Origin: an uncultured Bacteroidales bacterium | GTDB taxonomy: Bacteria; Bacteroidota; Bacteroidia; Bacteroidales; P3 | Direction of reading: 5' to 3' | Assembly (NCBI GenBank): GCA_900317125.1 | Contig: ONFR01000027.1 | Location: 31,337-95,336, forward strand | DNA length: 64,000 bases | In this document: piece by piece, positions 35,508 to 43,481 of the stretch | Numbering within the stretch: the stretch's first letter is position 1 | Layout of the letters: every line of letters starts with the position of its first letter | Translations under genes and position numbers: made by a program | Notes under the pieces: generated by a model | Database searches by the model: none | What the model was told of the DNA's origin: nothing | The model's input: only the letters and a program-made list of their open reading frames with translations

Positions 35508-36469
35508 GTTAATACCTGCGGCGGTTCGCCGTCGTAGGCACGGATAATCTTAGTGACCAGTTTGTGGCGTATCACGTCGCTGTTGTCGAGGTGGATGATG
35601 CTGATGCCGCTGATGCCATCGAGGATGTGCATGGCCTGAACCAGTCCGCTCTGCTGGTGGCGTGGCAAGTCAATCTGGGTGATGTCGCCGGTGATGACGA
35701 ATTTGGCATTGCGTCCCATGCGGGTGAGGAACATCTTCAGCTGGGCAGAGGTGGCGTTCTGTGCCTCGTCGAGGATGACAAAGGCGTTGTCGAGGGTGCG
35801 TCCGCGCATGAAGGCGAGGGGGGCAATCTCGATGGTGTTGTCCTCCCAGTAGGAGAGGAGCTTCTGCTGCGGTATCATGTCGCGCAGGGCATCGTAGAGG
35901 GGCTGCAGGTAGGGGTCGAGTTTGTCGCGCAGGTCGCCAGGCAGGAATCCGAGGTTCTCGCCGGCCTCCACAGCGGGACGCGTCAAGATGATGCGGCGTA
36001 TCTCCTTGTTCTTCAAAGCACGGACAGCGAGAGCTACAGCCGTATAGGTTTTGCCTGTGCCGGCAGGACCGATGGCGAAAACCATGTCGTTCTCCTTCAC
36101 GGCCTCTACCAGTCGCCGTTGGTTGGGGGTGCGGGCACGGACAAGAAGACCGTTGCGCCCGTGCACGAGGATTTCCTCGTTGGTTTCCGCCTCGGGTGTG
36201 GAGCCGCCATTTTCAAATATCTGCATGATGACGTTCTCGTTCAGCCGTCCTACCTTGTCGTAGTAAGTCTTCATGGCCTGCAGTTTGCCGTCGAAATGGT
36301 CGATGTCCTCGGCGCTCCCCACCACTTTCAGCATGTCTCCTCTGGCAATGATTTTCAGTTTTGGGAAAAGGATTCTGACGAAGTCGAGAATCTTGTCGTT
36401 GTCACCCCAAAAGCGTGTGTAGTCAATCTCTTCGAGAGAGAATATTTTTTCTGTGATAGGTTCTTCCAT
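35504..36469 (-). CDS. phoH: PhoH-family ATPase
   Basis: 321 residues from the ATG at 36469. FAIGPAGTGKTYTAVALAVR holds the Walker A motif and FVILDEAQNAT the Walker B, with TRPAVEAGENLGFLPGDL between, all diagnostic for PhoH. It is a cytoplasmic nucleotide-binding protein linked to RNA metabolism in other bacteria. The start lies only 4 bp after a TATTTTTG box (36481-36474), suggesting a leaderless transcript. It is coupled to ispE by a 4-bp overlap. Confidence 0.93.
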   Translation of the reverse strand: MEEPITEKIFSLEEIDYTRFWGDNDKILDFVRILFPKLKIIARGDMLKVVGSAEDIDHFDGKLQAMKTYYDKVGRLNENVIMQIFENGGSTPEAETNEEILVHGRNGLLVRARTPNQRRLVEAVKENDMVFAIGPAGTGKTYTAVALAVRALKNKEIRRIILTRPAVEAGENLGFLPGDLRDKLDPYLQPLYDALRDMIPQQKLLSYWEDNTIEIAPLAFMRGRTLDNAFVILDEAQNATSAQLKMFLTRMGRNAKFVITGDITQIDLPRHQQSGLVQAMHILDGISGISIIHLDNSDVIRHKLVTKIIRAYDGEPPQVLT

Positions 36470-36473
36470 GTTG

Positions 36474-36481
36474 CAAAAATA
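36474..36481 (-). promoter_or_regulatory. Promoter -7 box of phoH-ispE
   Basis: Reverse-strand TATTTTTG followed by CAAC and then the ATG, leaving almost no room for a 5' leader. Confidence 0.5.
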
Positions 36482-36524
36482 CAAAAGAAAACTGACATGC
36501 ACATATTAATTGAGAAAAAATGTG

Positions 36525-36532
36525 TATTTTTG
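36525..36532 (+). promoter_or_regulatory. Promoter -7 box of the ROK kinase gene
   Basis: TATTTTTG 28 bp before the start codon; divergent from phoH. Confidence 0.6.
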
Positions 36533-36560
36533 CAAATTCAATCAATTAAAATTAAACATT

Positions 36561-37565
36561 ATGCAAAACACTTATGCAATAGGAATTGACGTCGGTGGCA
36601 CCAACACCGACTTGGGATTGGTTCGTGATGACTCGAAGATTGTGTCGCGCCGCAGTCTGCCCACCGGCAACTATGCCCTGATAGAGCCTTACGTGCAAGA
36701 TATTATCGACCAGATAAAGGAGATGCTGGCCGAAGGAGACCCCGAGGCAGGGGTCACCTCCATCCGCATGGACGAGTTGACGGGCATCGGCATGGGTGCC
36801 CCCAACGGCAATTTTTATACCGGCTGTGTGGAATGGGCTCCGAATCTGCCGATACGCGGTCTGCTGGATTTCCAGAAAGAGTTCGGCAAACATACCAGCA
36901 TCCCCTTTGTGCTTAGCAACGATGCCAACGCCGCCGCCTACGGCGAGTATGTGTATGGTGGAGCCAAGGGCATGGAGCACTTCATCATGATAACACTTGG
37001 CACCGGTGTGGGCAGTGGCATTGTCGTCGACGGACGGTTGGTTCACGGCTCGACCGGCACCGCAGGCGAGCTGGGTCACAACATACTCATCCCCAACGGA
37101 CGGCGTTGCACCTGTGGCCGCAAAGGCTGTCTGGAGACTTACACCTCGGCCCGTGGTATCGTGCAGACCTATATCGAGCTGCGCAACGAAAAAGGTGTCC
37201 CGCAGGAAGCTCCGCGCATGAAGGGATGGATAACCGCCGATATCGAGGACAGTTACATCACCAGCAAGATGATTGGCGATGCTGCCAACGCCGGCGACCC
37301 ATTGGCTAAGGAAACCTACTGCATGGTGGCCAACTGGTTGGGCTTGGCATGCGCCAACGCCTGCACCTTCTCAGCCCCCGAGGCCATCTTCCTTATGGGT
37401 GGCCCCACCAAGGTGGGTGAGCCCTTGCTGCAGCCCCTTCGCGAGGCATTCGAGGAAAACCTTCTCAACATCTACAAAGGACGGTGCGAGATACGCATGT
37501 CGGAGCTGGCCACCAACGAAGTGGCCATACTTGGAGCGGCAGCCCTCATCAAATTGAAAAAGTAA
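36561..37565 (+). CDS. ROK-family sugar kinase (probable glucokinase)
   Basis: 334 residues from the ATG at 36561. AIGIDVGGTNTDLGLV at 6-21 is the phosphate-binding loop, NDANAAAYGEYVYGGAKGM and LGTGVGSGIVVDGRLVHG form the sugar and ATP sites, and CTCGRKGCLETYTS is the zinc motif CxCGxxGCxE of ROK kinases. A glucokinase function is the usual assignment for this subgroup; a regulator is unlikely since there is no DNA-binding domain. The GH92 gene follows 30 bp downstream on the same strand. Confidence 0.93.
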   Translation: MQNTYAIGIDVGGTNTDLGLVRDDSKIVSRRSLPTGNYALIEPYVQDIIDQIKEMLAEGDPEAGVTSIRMDELTGIGMGAPNGNFYTGCVEWAPNLPIRGLLDFQKEFGKHTSIPFVLSNDANAAAYGEYVYGGAKGMEHFIMITLGTGVGSGIVVDGRLVHGSTGTAGELGHNILIPNGRRCTCGRKGCLETYTSARGIVQTYIELRNEKGVPQEAPRMKGWITADIEDSYITSKMIGDAANAGDPLAKETYCMVANWLGLACANACTFSAPEAIFLMGGPTKVGEPLLQPLREAFEENLLNIYKGRCEIRMSELATNEVAILGAAALIKLKK

Positions 37566-37595
37566 TAGCCTGTTACACCATTCAACATTTTCATT

Positions 37596-40574
37596 ATGCG
37601 TAAGAGACTCCTTTTCCCATTGTGTGGCCTGCTGATGTTTGCGCTGCTGTATAGCTGCGAGAGCGGATACAGCCGCTATGTCAACCCGCTTGTGGGTACC
37701 GACGGCCATGGCCACACCTATCCTGGTGCCATTGTTCCCTTTGGACAGATACAGCCCGGACCCGATACCCGTCTTGAGGGCTGGGACGGCTGCAGCTGCT
37801 ATCACTATAGCGACGACACCCTATACGGTTTCAGCCATACCCACCTCAACGGTACTGGTTGCGAGGATTACGGCGACATCCTGCTCATGCCCGTTGTGGC
37901 CGAGGGGAAGACATTCCGTTTCTCGTCCGATATGCCCCAGTCCGAGTTCTGCTCTTCTTTCAGCCATCGCGGAGAGAAGGCACGCCCCGGATACTACCGT
38001 GTCGTGTTGGACCGTAGCCGTGTGATGGTTGAGCTTACTGCCACCGACCGTGTGGCGTGCCACAGGTATACATTCCCCGGCCGGGGACCCAAAGGCTTCG
38101 TGGTGGACCTCCGTCATCGTGACAAGGTCATCTCTGCCGGCTTCAACCGTCCCAAGGCATCTGCCGACGGAACGCACCAGTTCCCTGTCGGCACCACCCT
38201 CACGGGCTGGCGCGAAAGCAACGCCTGGAATCCCGACCAGTGGTGCTATTTTGCCCTGCAATGCAGCGAACCCATAGTGGACATACAGTATTTCGACGGT
38301 GGCAAAAAAGCATTGGTCATTCTTCCCGACGACAGCAAGGAGGCCGAGGTGTATGTCTCCATTTCGGGCGTGGATGCCGAAGGTGCAGCCAAGAATCTCG
38401 CCACACGCCAGGACCGTGTATTTGCCGCGATGCGAAACGATGCCCGCCAGCTCTGGGAGCAGGCATTGGGCAAGATAGCCGTGGAGGGCGGCAGCCGAGA
38501 GGAGCGGGGCAATTTCTATACCGCTCTCTACCACTGCTACACATCACCCTATCTGTGGAGCGATGTCGACGGCCGCTATCGTGCCATGAACGACACGATT
38601 TACACCTCCAACCAACCTGTCTACACCGTCTTCTCGCTGTGGGACACCTACCGCACACTGCACCCGTTGATGGCAATTATTGAGCCGGAACGTACCGAAG
38701 AATGGATAAATACCATGATGCTGCAATACGAGACAGGTGGTGAACTGACCATGTGGGAACTCGCCGCCCACGAGACCCACTGCATGATTGGCTACCATGC
38801 CTGTCCCGTCATCCTCACCGCTCAAGAGGCAGGGCTGCTGGACAAGTGGACGCCTGCACGGCGGATGGCGCTGCTTGAGGCCATGGTTACCACCTCCAAC
38901 CGCACCGATGCCCACCAGTCGTATGCACAACAGGGCTACCTCGACAGCAAGTTGGACAACGAGACGGTCTCCAAGACCCTTGAATATGCTTTCGACGACT
39001 GGTGCATTGCCCGCTATGCCTTCAATGAAATGAACCGTAACGGAAAACCCGACACCAATGCCCGCTACCGCTATCTCAACGAGGTGTACGACACCTATAT
39101 GCGCCGTGCCCAGTCGTGGCAGAACGTCATGGACTCCGACGGGTTCATGCACGCCCGTCGCAATGGCGGATTCGTCACTCCCTTCAATCCCACCGAGGTC
39201 AACAACCACTTCACCGAGGCCAACAGCTGGCAGTACAGCACCTATGTGCCGCACGATGTGCCGGGCTGGATTGCCCAGATGGGCGGCAAGGCCAAGGCCG
39301 AGGCATTCCTCGACTCCCTCTTCAACACCAGCAGCGAGACCACCGGTCGCGAACAGAGCGACATCACCGGCATGATAGGCCAGTATGCCCACGGCAACGA
39401 GCCCTCGCATCATGCCGCCTACCTTTATGCCTGGCTCGGCGCCACCGATAAACTCGACCATGTTGTCCATGAGATATTGGACGACCTCTACAGCACCAAA
39501 CCCGACGGCCTGTGCGGCAATGAGGACTGCGGACAGATGAGTGCCTGGTATGTGATGAGCGCCATGGGCTTCTATCCTGTTATCCCCGGCAGTGGCGAGT
39601 ATGTGACCGTCACCCCTCTTTTCGACCGCATCACTATTCACACCGGCAAGGAGGATATAGTCATCAACAAGTCCGACTGGCAGCCCGGCATGTTCTGGGA
39701 CGGCAAGTCCTTCTCGCCCCGCTCTAAGACCCTCTTCCCCGAGGAGCTGCGTACTCCTCCCGCCCCCGTTTTCAGCGATTGGCAGCAGTGTTTCAAGGAT
39801 TCTCTCTTTGTCACCCTCACGGCACGCCAAATTGTCAACGGCGACCCCGAGAATCATGAATCAGTGGACGGCAAATCGGTTATCTATTATACCTTAGACG
39901 GTCGCACCCCCGACACCAACTCCTATCGCTACACTGCCCCCATCCTTGTCAATCGCGACATCACCATCAATGCGGTTGCCTACAATCCCGCCACTGGGCG
40001 CTACAGCCCTTTGGTGAGCCAGACACTCACCCGCTTCATTGCCGACAAGCAGCTGCGCTACATCACCAAGCCTGCACCCCAGTATAGCGAGAACGGCCCC
40101 GATGGCCTCATCGACCGTCTCTACGGCACCCCCAATTTCCGTATTGGTGGCTGGCAGGGCTGGCAAACCGACATGGAAGTGGTCATCGACCTCCTCTCCT
40201 CCAAGACCCTCACTTCCGTTTCGGTCGATTGCCTCGACAACATGCGCGCCTGGATTTTCTTCCCCAAACGCATCGAAGTGAGCATCTCCTCCGACGGTAA
40301 GACCTTCAGGCCTTGGGCACAGCTCGACAACACCGAGTTCGCCGCTGTCCGCGAGCGGCAGGAAGAGAGCGTACAGCACAAGTTCACCTGCCACGGCCCA
40401 TACGCCACAGCCCGTTATGTACGCGTCAAGGCCATCAACTATGGCAAAATGCCCGAATGGCATATCAGCTCCGGCGAACAGGCCTGGCTCTTTGTAGACG
40501 AGATAGAGGTGGGCAGCCATGTGGCTACATTCTCCTCGTCGTTCTCCTCCGAAGGGGAAACAGAAAACCAATAG
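37596..40574 (+). CDS. GH92 family alpha-mannosidase, lipoprotein
   Basis: 992 residues. A signal peptide ends in the lipobox ALLYSC (Cys21). The GH92 domain runs from SRYVNPLVGTDGHGHTYPGA to about residue 750, with TRLEGWDGCSCYHY, the acid Glu in GNEPSHHAAYLYAW (about 602) and NEDCGQMSAWYVMSAMGFYP (about 643). A chitobiase-like Fn3-type segment (TLDGRTPDTNSY, about 765-815) and a discoidin-like domain (about 830-970) follow. GH92 enzymes are calcium-dependent exo-alpha-mannosidases acting on N-glycans or mannans, here at the cell surface or in the periplasm. No SusC/SusD pair is nearby, so it is not in a classical polysaccharide utilisation locus. Confidence 0.94.
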   Translation: MRKRLLFPLCGLLMFALLYSCESGYSRYVNPLVGTDGHGHTYPGAIVPFGQIQPGPDTRLEGWDGCSCYHYSDDTLYGFSHTHLNGTGCEDYGDILLMPVVAEGKTFRFSSDMPQSEFCSSFSHRGEKARPGYYRVVLDRSRVMVELTATDRVACHRYTFPGRGPKGFVVDLRHRDKVISAGFNRPKASADGTHQFPVGTTLTGWRESNAWNPDQWCYFALQCSEPIVDIQYFDGGKKALVILPDDSKEAEVYVSISGVDAEGAAKNLATRQDRVFAAMRNDARQLWEQALGKIAVEGGSREERGNFYTALYHCYTSPYLWSDVDGRYRAMNDTIYTSNQPVYTVFSLWDTYRTLHPLMAIIEPERTEEWINTMMLQYETGGELTMWELAAHETHCMIGYHACPVILTAQEAGLLDKWTPARRMALLEAMVTTSNRTDAHQSYAQQGYLDSKLDNETVSKTLEYAFDDWCIARYAFNEMNRNGKPDTNARYRYLNEVYDTYMRRAQSWQNVMDSDGFMHARRNGGFVTPFNPTEVNNHFTEANSWQYSTYVPHDVPGWIAQMGGKAKAEAFLDSLFNTSSETTGREQSDITGMIGQYAHGNEPSHHAAYLYAWLGATDKLDHVVHEILDDLYSTKPDGLCGNEDCGQMSAWYVMSAMGFYPVIPGSGEYVTVTPLFDRITIHTGKEDIVINKSDWQPGMFWDGKSFSPRSKTLFPEELRTPPAPVFSDWQQCFKDSLFVTLTARQIVNGDPENHESVDGKSVIYYTLDGRTPDTNSYRYTAPILVNRDITINAVAYNPATGRYSPLVSQTLTRFIADKQLRYITKPAPQYSENGPDGLIDRLYGTPNFRIGGWQGWQTDMEVVIDLLSSKTLTSVSVDCLDNMRAWIFFPKRIEVSISSDGKTFRPWAQLDNTEFAAVRERQEESVQHKFTCHGPYATARYVRVKAINYGKMPEWHISSGEQAWLFVDEIEVGSHVATFSSSFSSEGETENQ

Positions 40575-40595
40575 CAATATTAAAATCTTAGAATA

Positions 40596-40853
40596 ATGAC
40601 AAGAACAAACGCACACAAGGTTACCCTCCTGACTTTGGCCGCAATAGCGGCAATGGTGTTCACCTCATGCGGAACCAAAAACTGTCGCTGCTACGAAAAG
40701 GTAGGCGGTCGATGGACCGGTCCTCGCACCACCGCTACCGTGGCGGGGACAGTATGCAGTTCGCTCAACGAACGCACACTGATATGCAACGAGATGGACG
40801 ACCCCATCCTCAACCCCGACGACATCGCTGTCGACGAAAAAAAGAAGAAGTAA
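40596..40853 (+). CDS. Small lipoprotein, unknown
   Basis: 85 residues with signal peptide and lipobox MVFTSC (Cys25). The mature part is short, has four further Cys (CRCYEK, VCSSL, ICNEM) and ends in a Lys run. It follows the GH92 gene by 21 bp and is followed by a clear terminator, so it is likely cotranscribed. No family recognised. Confidence 0.7.
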   Translation: MTRTNAHKVTLLTLAAIAAMVFTSCGTKNCRCYEKVGGRWTGPRTTATVAGTVCSSLNERTLICNEMDDPILNPDDIAVDEKKKK

Positions 40854-40881
40854 AAACCGGTGTCGAAAGAACACTTTTGGT

Positions 40882-40917
40882 GAGTCCTCGCAACCAATGG
40901 CGGGGACTCTCTTTTTT
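40882..40917 (+). terminator. Rho-independent terminator
   Basis: GAGTCCTCGC (40882-40891) pairs with GCGGGGACTC (40900-40909) and is followed by TCTCTTTTTT. Confidence 0.85.
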
Positions 40918-41109
40918 CGTGGCTTCCACCAGTTGTTTCCCATATACTTAATCCCAAATCTGTCATTAGGAAACCGAAAACTCCTATACGATATGGAGTA
41001 ACTGCCGAATCGTGCAATGCACGGGAATAAGCCCTGCCCCGTACTTTGTTCTGCCTACCCGCCCTGCGCCGCGGAGCGGCAACGATTCCCCCTCGCTACG
41101 GAGAGGGGC

Positions 41110-41210
41110 CGTTCAATCCTGCATCGTTATAGTGTCGTTATAGCATCGTTACTCGATGTTATAACGGATAACAAGGCGGGAAGCAGGCAACATCGAGCTG
41201 GGATTGAACG
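41110..41210. repeat. 101-bp element with inverted ends, copy 1
   Basis: Begins CGTTCAATCC and ends GGATTGAACG, exactly inverted. A second copy of the same length lies at 63193-63293. Shared internal stretches include TAGCATC at offset 32. The rest of the 40918-41294 stretch has short GC-rich hairpins and no gene. Confidence 0.75.
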
Positions 41211-41294
41211 ACCCAAGTGGTTCGTGGCGTGCCTATAATGTAAAAATCATCTCCACTCGGACAATAAATAACGTTACTATGCGTTAAAGAACAC

Positions 41295-41519
41295 ATGGAA
41301 ACGATATTTGATTACGACATCACAGAAGATGAGAAAGAGGAAATTGGACGCTCTAACATTAGTATCAATGAATATCTTAAGTATGCGGATAGTGAATTAA
41401 TGATTTTGGACCTTGCATATTTGTTCCATACGCGGGGTGATATGGAGAAGGCAAAGTCTTATGCAGACAAGCTATCACCATTAAGGAGACAAGATTGGTA
41501 CCGAACCATTAAGCATTAA
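41295..41519 (+). CDS. Small acidic protein, unknown
   Basis: 74 residues, soluble, beginning METIFDYDITEDEKEEIG and ending in a helical part (YLKYADSELMILDLAYLF, GDMEKAKSYADKL) that looks like a single TPR-type helix pair. The base composition is clearly lower in GC than in neighbouring genes. No promoter match or family recognised. It is isolated between a repeat element and a convergent gene. Confidence 0.5.
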   Translation: METIFDYDITEDEKEEIGRSNISINEYLKYADSELMILDLAYLFHTRGDMEKAKSYADKLSPLRRQDWYRTIKH

Positions 41520-41611
41520 TGAGGCGATATTTAACAAGCCATCTGTAATTAGTACGCACTGGGTTGCTTTTCTTTTTGTTTGCTACTGGAATTGTTGCTG
41601 AAGGACATGCT

Positions 41612-42589
41612 TTAGCGGCGTTTGACTACAAGGATGGCGTTGGCGACACGCCGTTGGCCTGAGGGGTCGAAACGGCCGTTGTCCGACGGGTTGTTGACGA
41701 TGCCGTCGCTGCCGCGGTCGCGGATGTACATGGTGGAGGAGCCGCCGCCGTCCAGATTCACTGCATCGCGGCATCCCAGCCAGCGCATGATGCGTGTGAG
41801 TTCGGGCAGGCTAAGCCCCTCGGCTTCGCCTCGATGGCGTCCGTCAACCACAAGCATCACCACGGTGCCGTCGGGCTTGAGTCCCATGGCTGTGCGGTTA
41901 TGGCGCCGGTAGACGAAGCTCCGATCGAGTCGTTGGGGGACGTCGATGCCACGTTGTATCAGCATAGGACCTGCGGTCATGAGGTTGCTGTCCGCCATTA
42001 GGCGTTCGGCTATACGGCTGCTGTCGGGCAGTACAAATCGGGGTCGGCGAGTGGAGAGCAGTCGGATGATAGCGTTCTGATAATATTTGCGGTGGATGCT
42101 GTCGGTGGCGGAGGGGGTGTTCTCGCCCAACTCCTTTCCGTTGATGCGTAAGTAGCAGACAGGCTCACCGGTGCGCATATTGAAATAGGAGCCGTTGATG
42201 GCGGCTTGGGCGCTGTCGCGTGTCGCAAAGGTAGAGACAGTGGTCAGCGTGCTGTCGGCGGCAAAGGTCAGATAAGAGGTGGAGCCGGACGGTATTTCGA
42301 TAATGCTGAAGCATTGGTTGGAGTTGAACACCTGGCGGTGCATAAAGTGGTGGTGCTTGAAGAAAAAGCCGTCGAGCGTGTCGGTGTGCCAGTCGGCATT
42401 GACAAAGGCTATCGAGTCGGCGGTAAAGTCGCGTTGGGCGAAAGCATGCGGAAGAGTGGCAACAGAGAAGAGGGCTAACAGCACGGTGTATGCCCACCAG
42501 CGGCGGGTGTTTGTTGTTGGCACGTGGAGGAAGGTGGTATGACGGCGTCTACCTGTTGCGGGTGCTGGAGCTATTGATTGTCTGTACAT
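41612..42589 (-). CDS. Phosphodiester glycosidase (NAGPA-domain) protein
   Basis: 325 residues with an N-terminal signal or membrane segment around residues 30-50. The NAGPA domain follows: INGSYFNMRTGEPVCYLRIN, GPMLIQRG, RTAMGLKPDGTVVMLVVDGR and NLDGGGSSTMYIRDRG (about 278). The family includes the uncovering enzyme that hydrolyses GlcNAc-1-phosphodiesters, and bacterial members linked to exopolysaccharide. It lies 27 bp downstream of a LytTR gene. Substrate unknown. Confidence 0.87.
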   Translation of the reverse strand: MYRQSIAPAPATGRRRHTTFLHVPTTNTRRWWAYTVLLALFSVATLPHAFAQRDFTADSIAFVNADWHTDTLDGFFFKHHHFMHRQVFNSNQCFSIIEIPSGSTSYLTFAADSTLTTVSTFATRDSAQAAINGSYFNMRTGEPVCYLRINGKELGENTPSATDSIHRKYYQNAIIRLLSTRRPRFVLPDSSRIAERLMADSNLMTAGPMLIQRGIDVPQRLDRSFVYRRHNRTAMGLKPDGTVVMLVVDGRHRGEAEGLSLPELTRIMRWLGCRDAVNLDGGGSSTMYIRDRGSDGIVNNPSDNGRFDPSGQRRVANAILVVKRR

Positions 42590-42616
42590 GATTGCGAGTT
42601 TCTAGTCAAAGATGCA

Positions 42617-43462
42617 TCAACTGCCGAACAGACGTATCAGGTCGGAGGCGTATGACTTGGAGACGGGGATGTCGTCCACGCCAGAATGGCCAATCTCGGC
42701 ATAAATGCCTTGCGGTGTACGCCGCAGGGTGCGTACATGGTTCAGGTTCACGAGGAAAGAGCGGTGGCAGCGCACAAGGCCGTTGGTTCCAGCAAGACTG
42801 TCCATGGCCTTGAGGGTGTTGCGGAGACTGTAACGCACCAGTTTCCCGTCGTCGTCGTAACAGATGGTGACGTAGTTGCCTGCCGATTCGAGGTAAATCA
42901 CTCTGTCGGCACCCACCACCAGCTTCACGTTACCCTTTTCGTCGGCAAAACGTATCATGCCAACTTCGTTGCGCTCGATGCCTTGCCGCATCTCCTCGAG
43001 CAGCTTGTCCGACTGCCGCAGCCGGATGTCGCGGTCGATGAGTTCGATGGCCAGCCAGTAGCAGATGTAGGGCACTACCACAAGGGCAAAGGCGGTGAGC
43101 AGTATATGGGGCAGAAGGGCGAAATAGCCCATGCCGAAGAACAGCGACAGGAACAGGTCGACAAAGAGACTACCGACTACCCACTCGGTGGCTTGCCACA
43201 GCAACCACTCCCGTCGGCTCAGGTTGTGACGCACCAAGGTCAGGCACAGCAGGGTGCGGCTTGCAGCCAGTACCCCCAGCGTGATGGCGCACACCACGGG
43301 CAGGCATAAACTCTCATGCTCGTGCCATTCATGCTGCAGCATGTCGGCCTCGCCATAGAACAGCGGTTGGTATATCACCATAAACAGCATCACAAACAGC
43401 GGCACCGCCACACAGAACAGTATGTTGTTCTTTATCGAATAGTATTGCTCGGATATTCTCAT
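42617..43462 (-). CDS. Membrane-anchored LytTR transcription regulator
   Basis: 281 residues. Four hydrophobic segments in residues 14-145 are followed by a short coiled region and a C-terminal LytTR DNA-binding domain (about 175-281) with VIYLESAGNYVTICY, LVRCHRSFLVNLNHV and IPVSKSYASDLIRLF. There is no receiver domain, so the signal is probably sensed through the membrane part. It sits 19 bp after the tamB-like gene. A paralogue of the same layout is at 62228-63100. Confidence 0.88.
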   Translation of the reverse strand: MRISEQYYSIKNNILFCVAVPLFVMLFMVIYQPLFYGEADMLQHEWHEHESLCLPVVCAITLGVLAASRTLLCLTLVRHNLSRREWLLWQATEWVVGSLFVDLFLSLFFGMGYFALLPHILLTAFALVVVPYICYWLAIELIDRDIRLRQSDKLLEEMRQGIERNEVGMIRFADEKGNVKLVVGADRVIYLESAGNYVTICYDDDGKLVRYSLRNTLKAMDSLAGTNGLVRCHRSFLVNLNHVRTLRRTPQGIYAEIGHSGVDDIPVSKSYASDLIRLFGS

Positions 43463-43481
43463 AGTCTATAATCGTTCAAAA

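Noticed and set aside
38544..39857. A 437-residue reverse frame inside the GH92 gene
   Set aside because: It is antisense to conserved GH92 motifs and has no ribosome site, promoter or recognisable domain.
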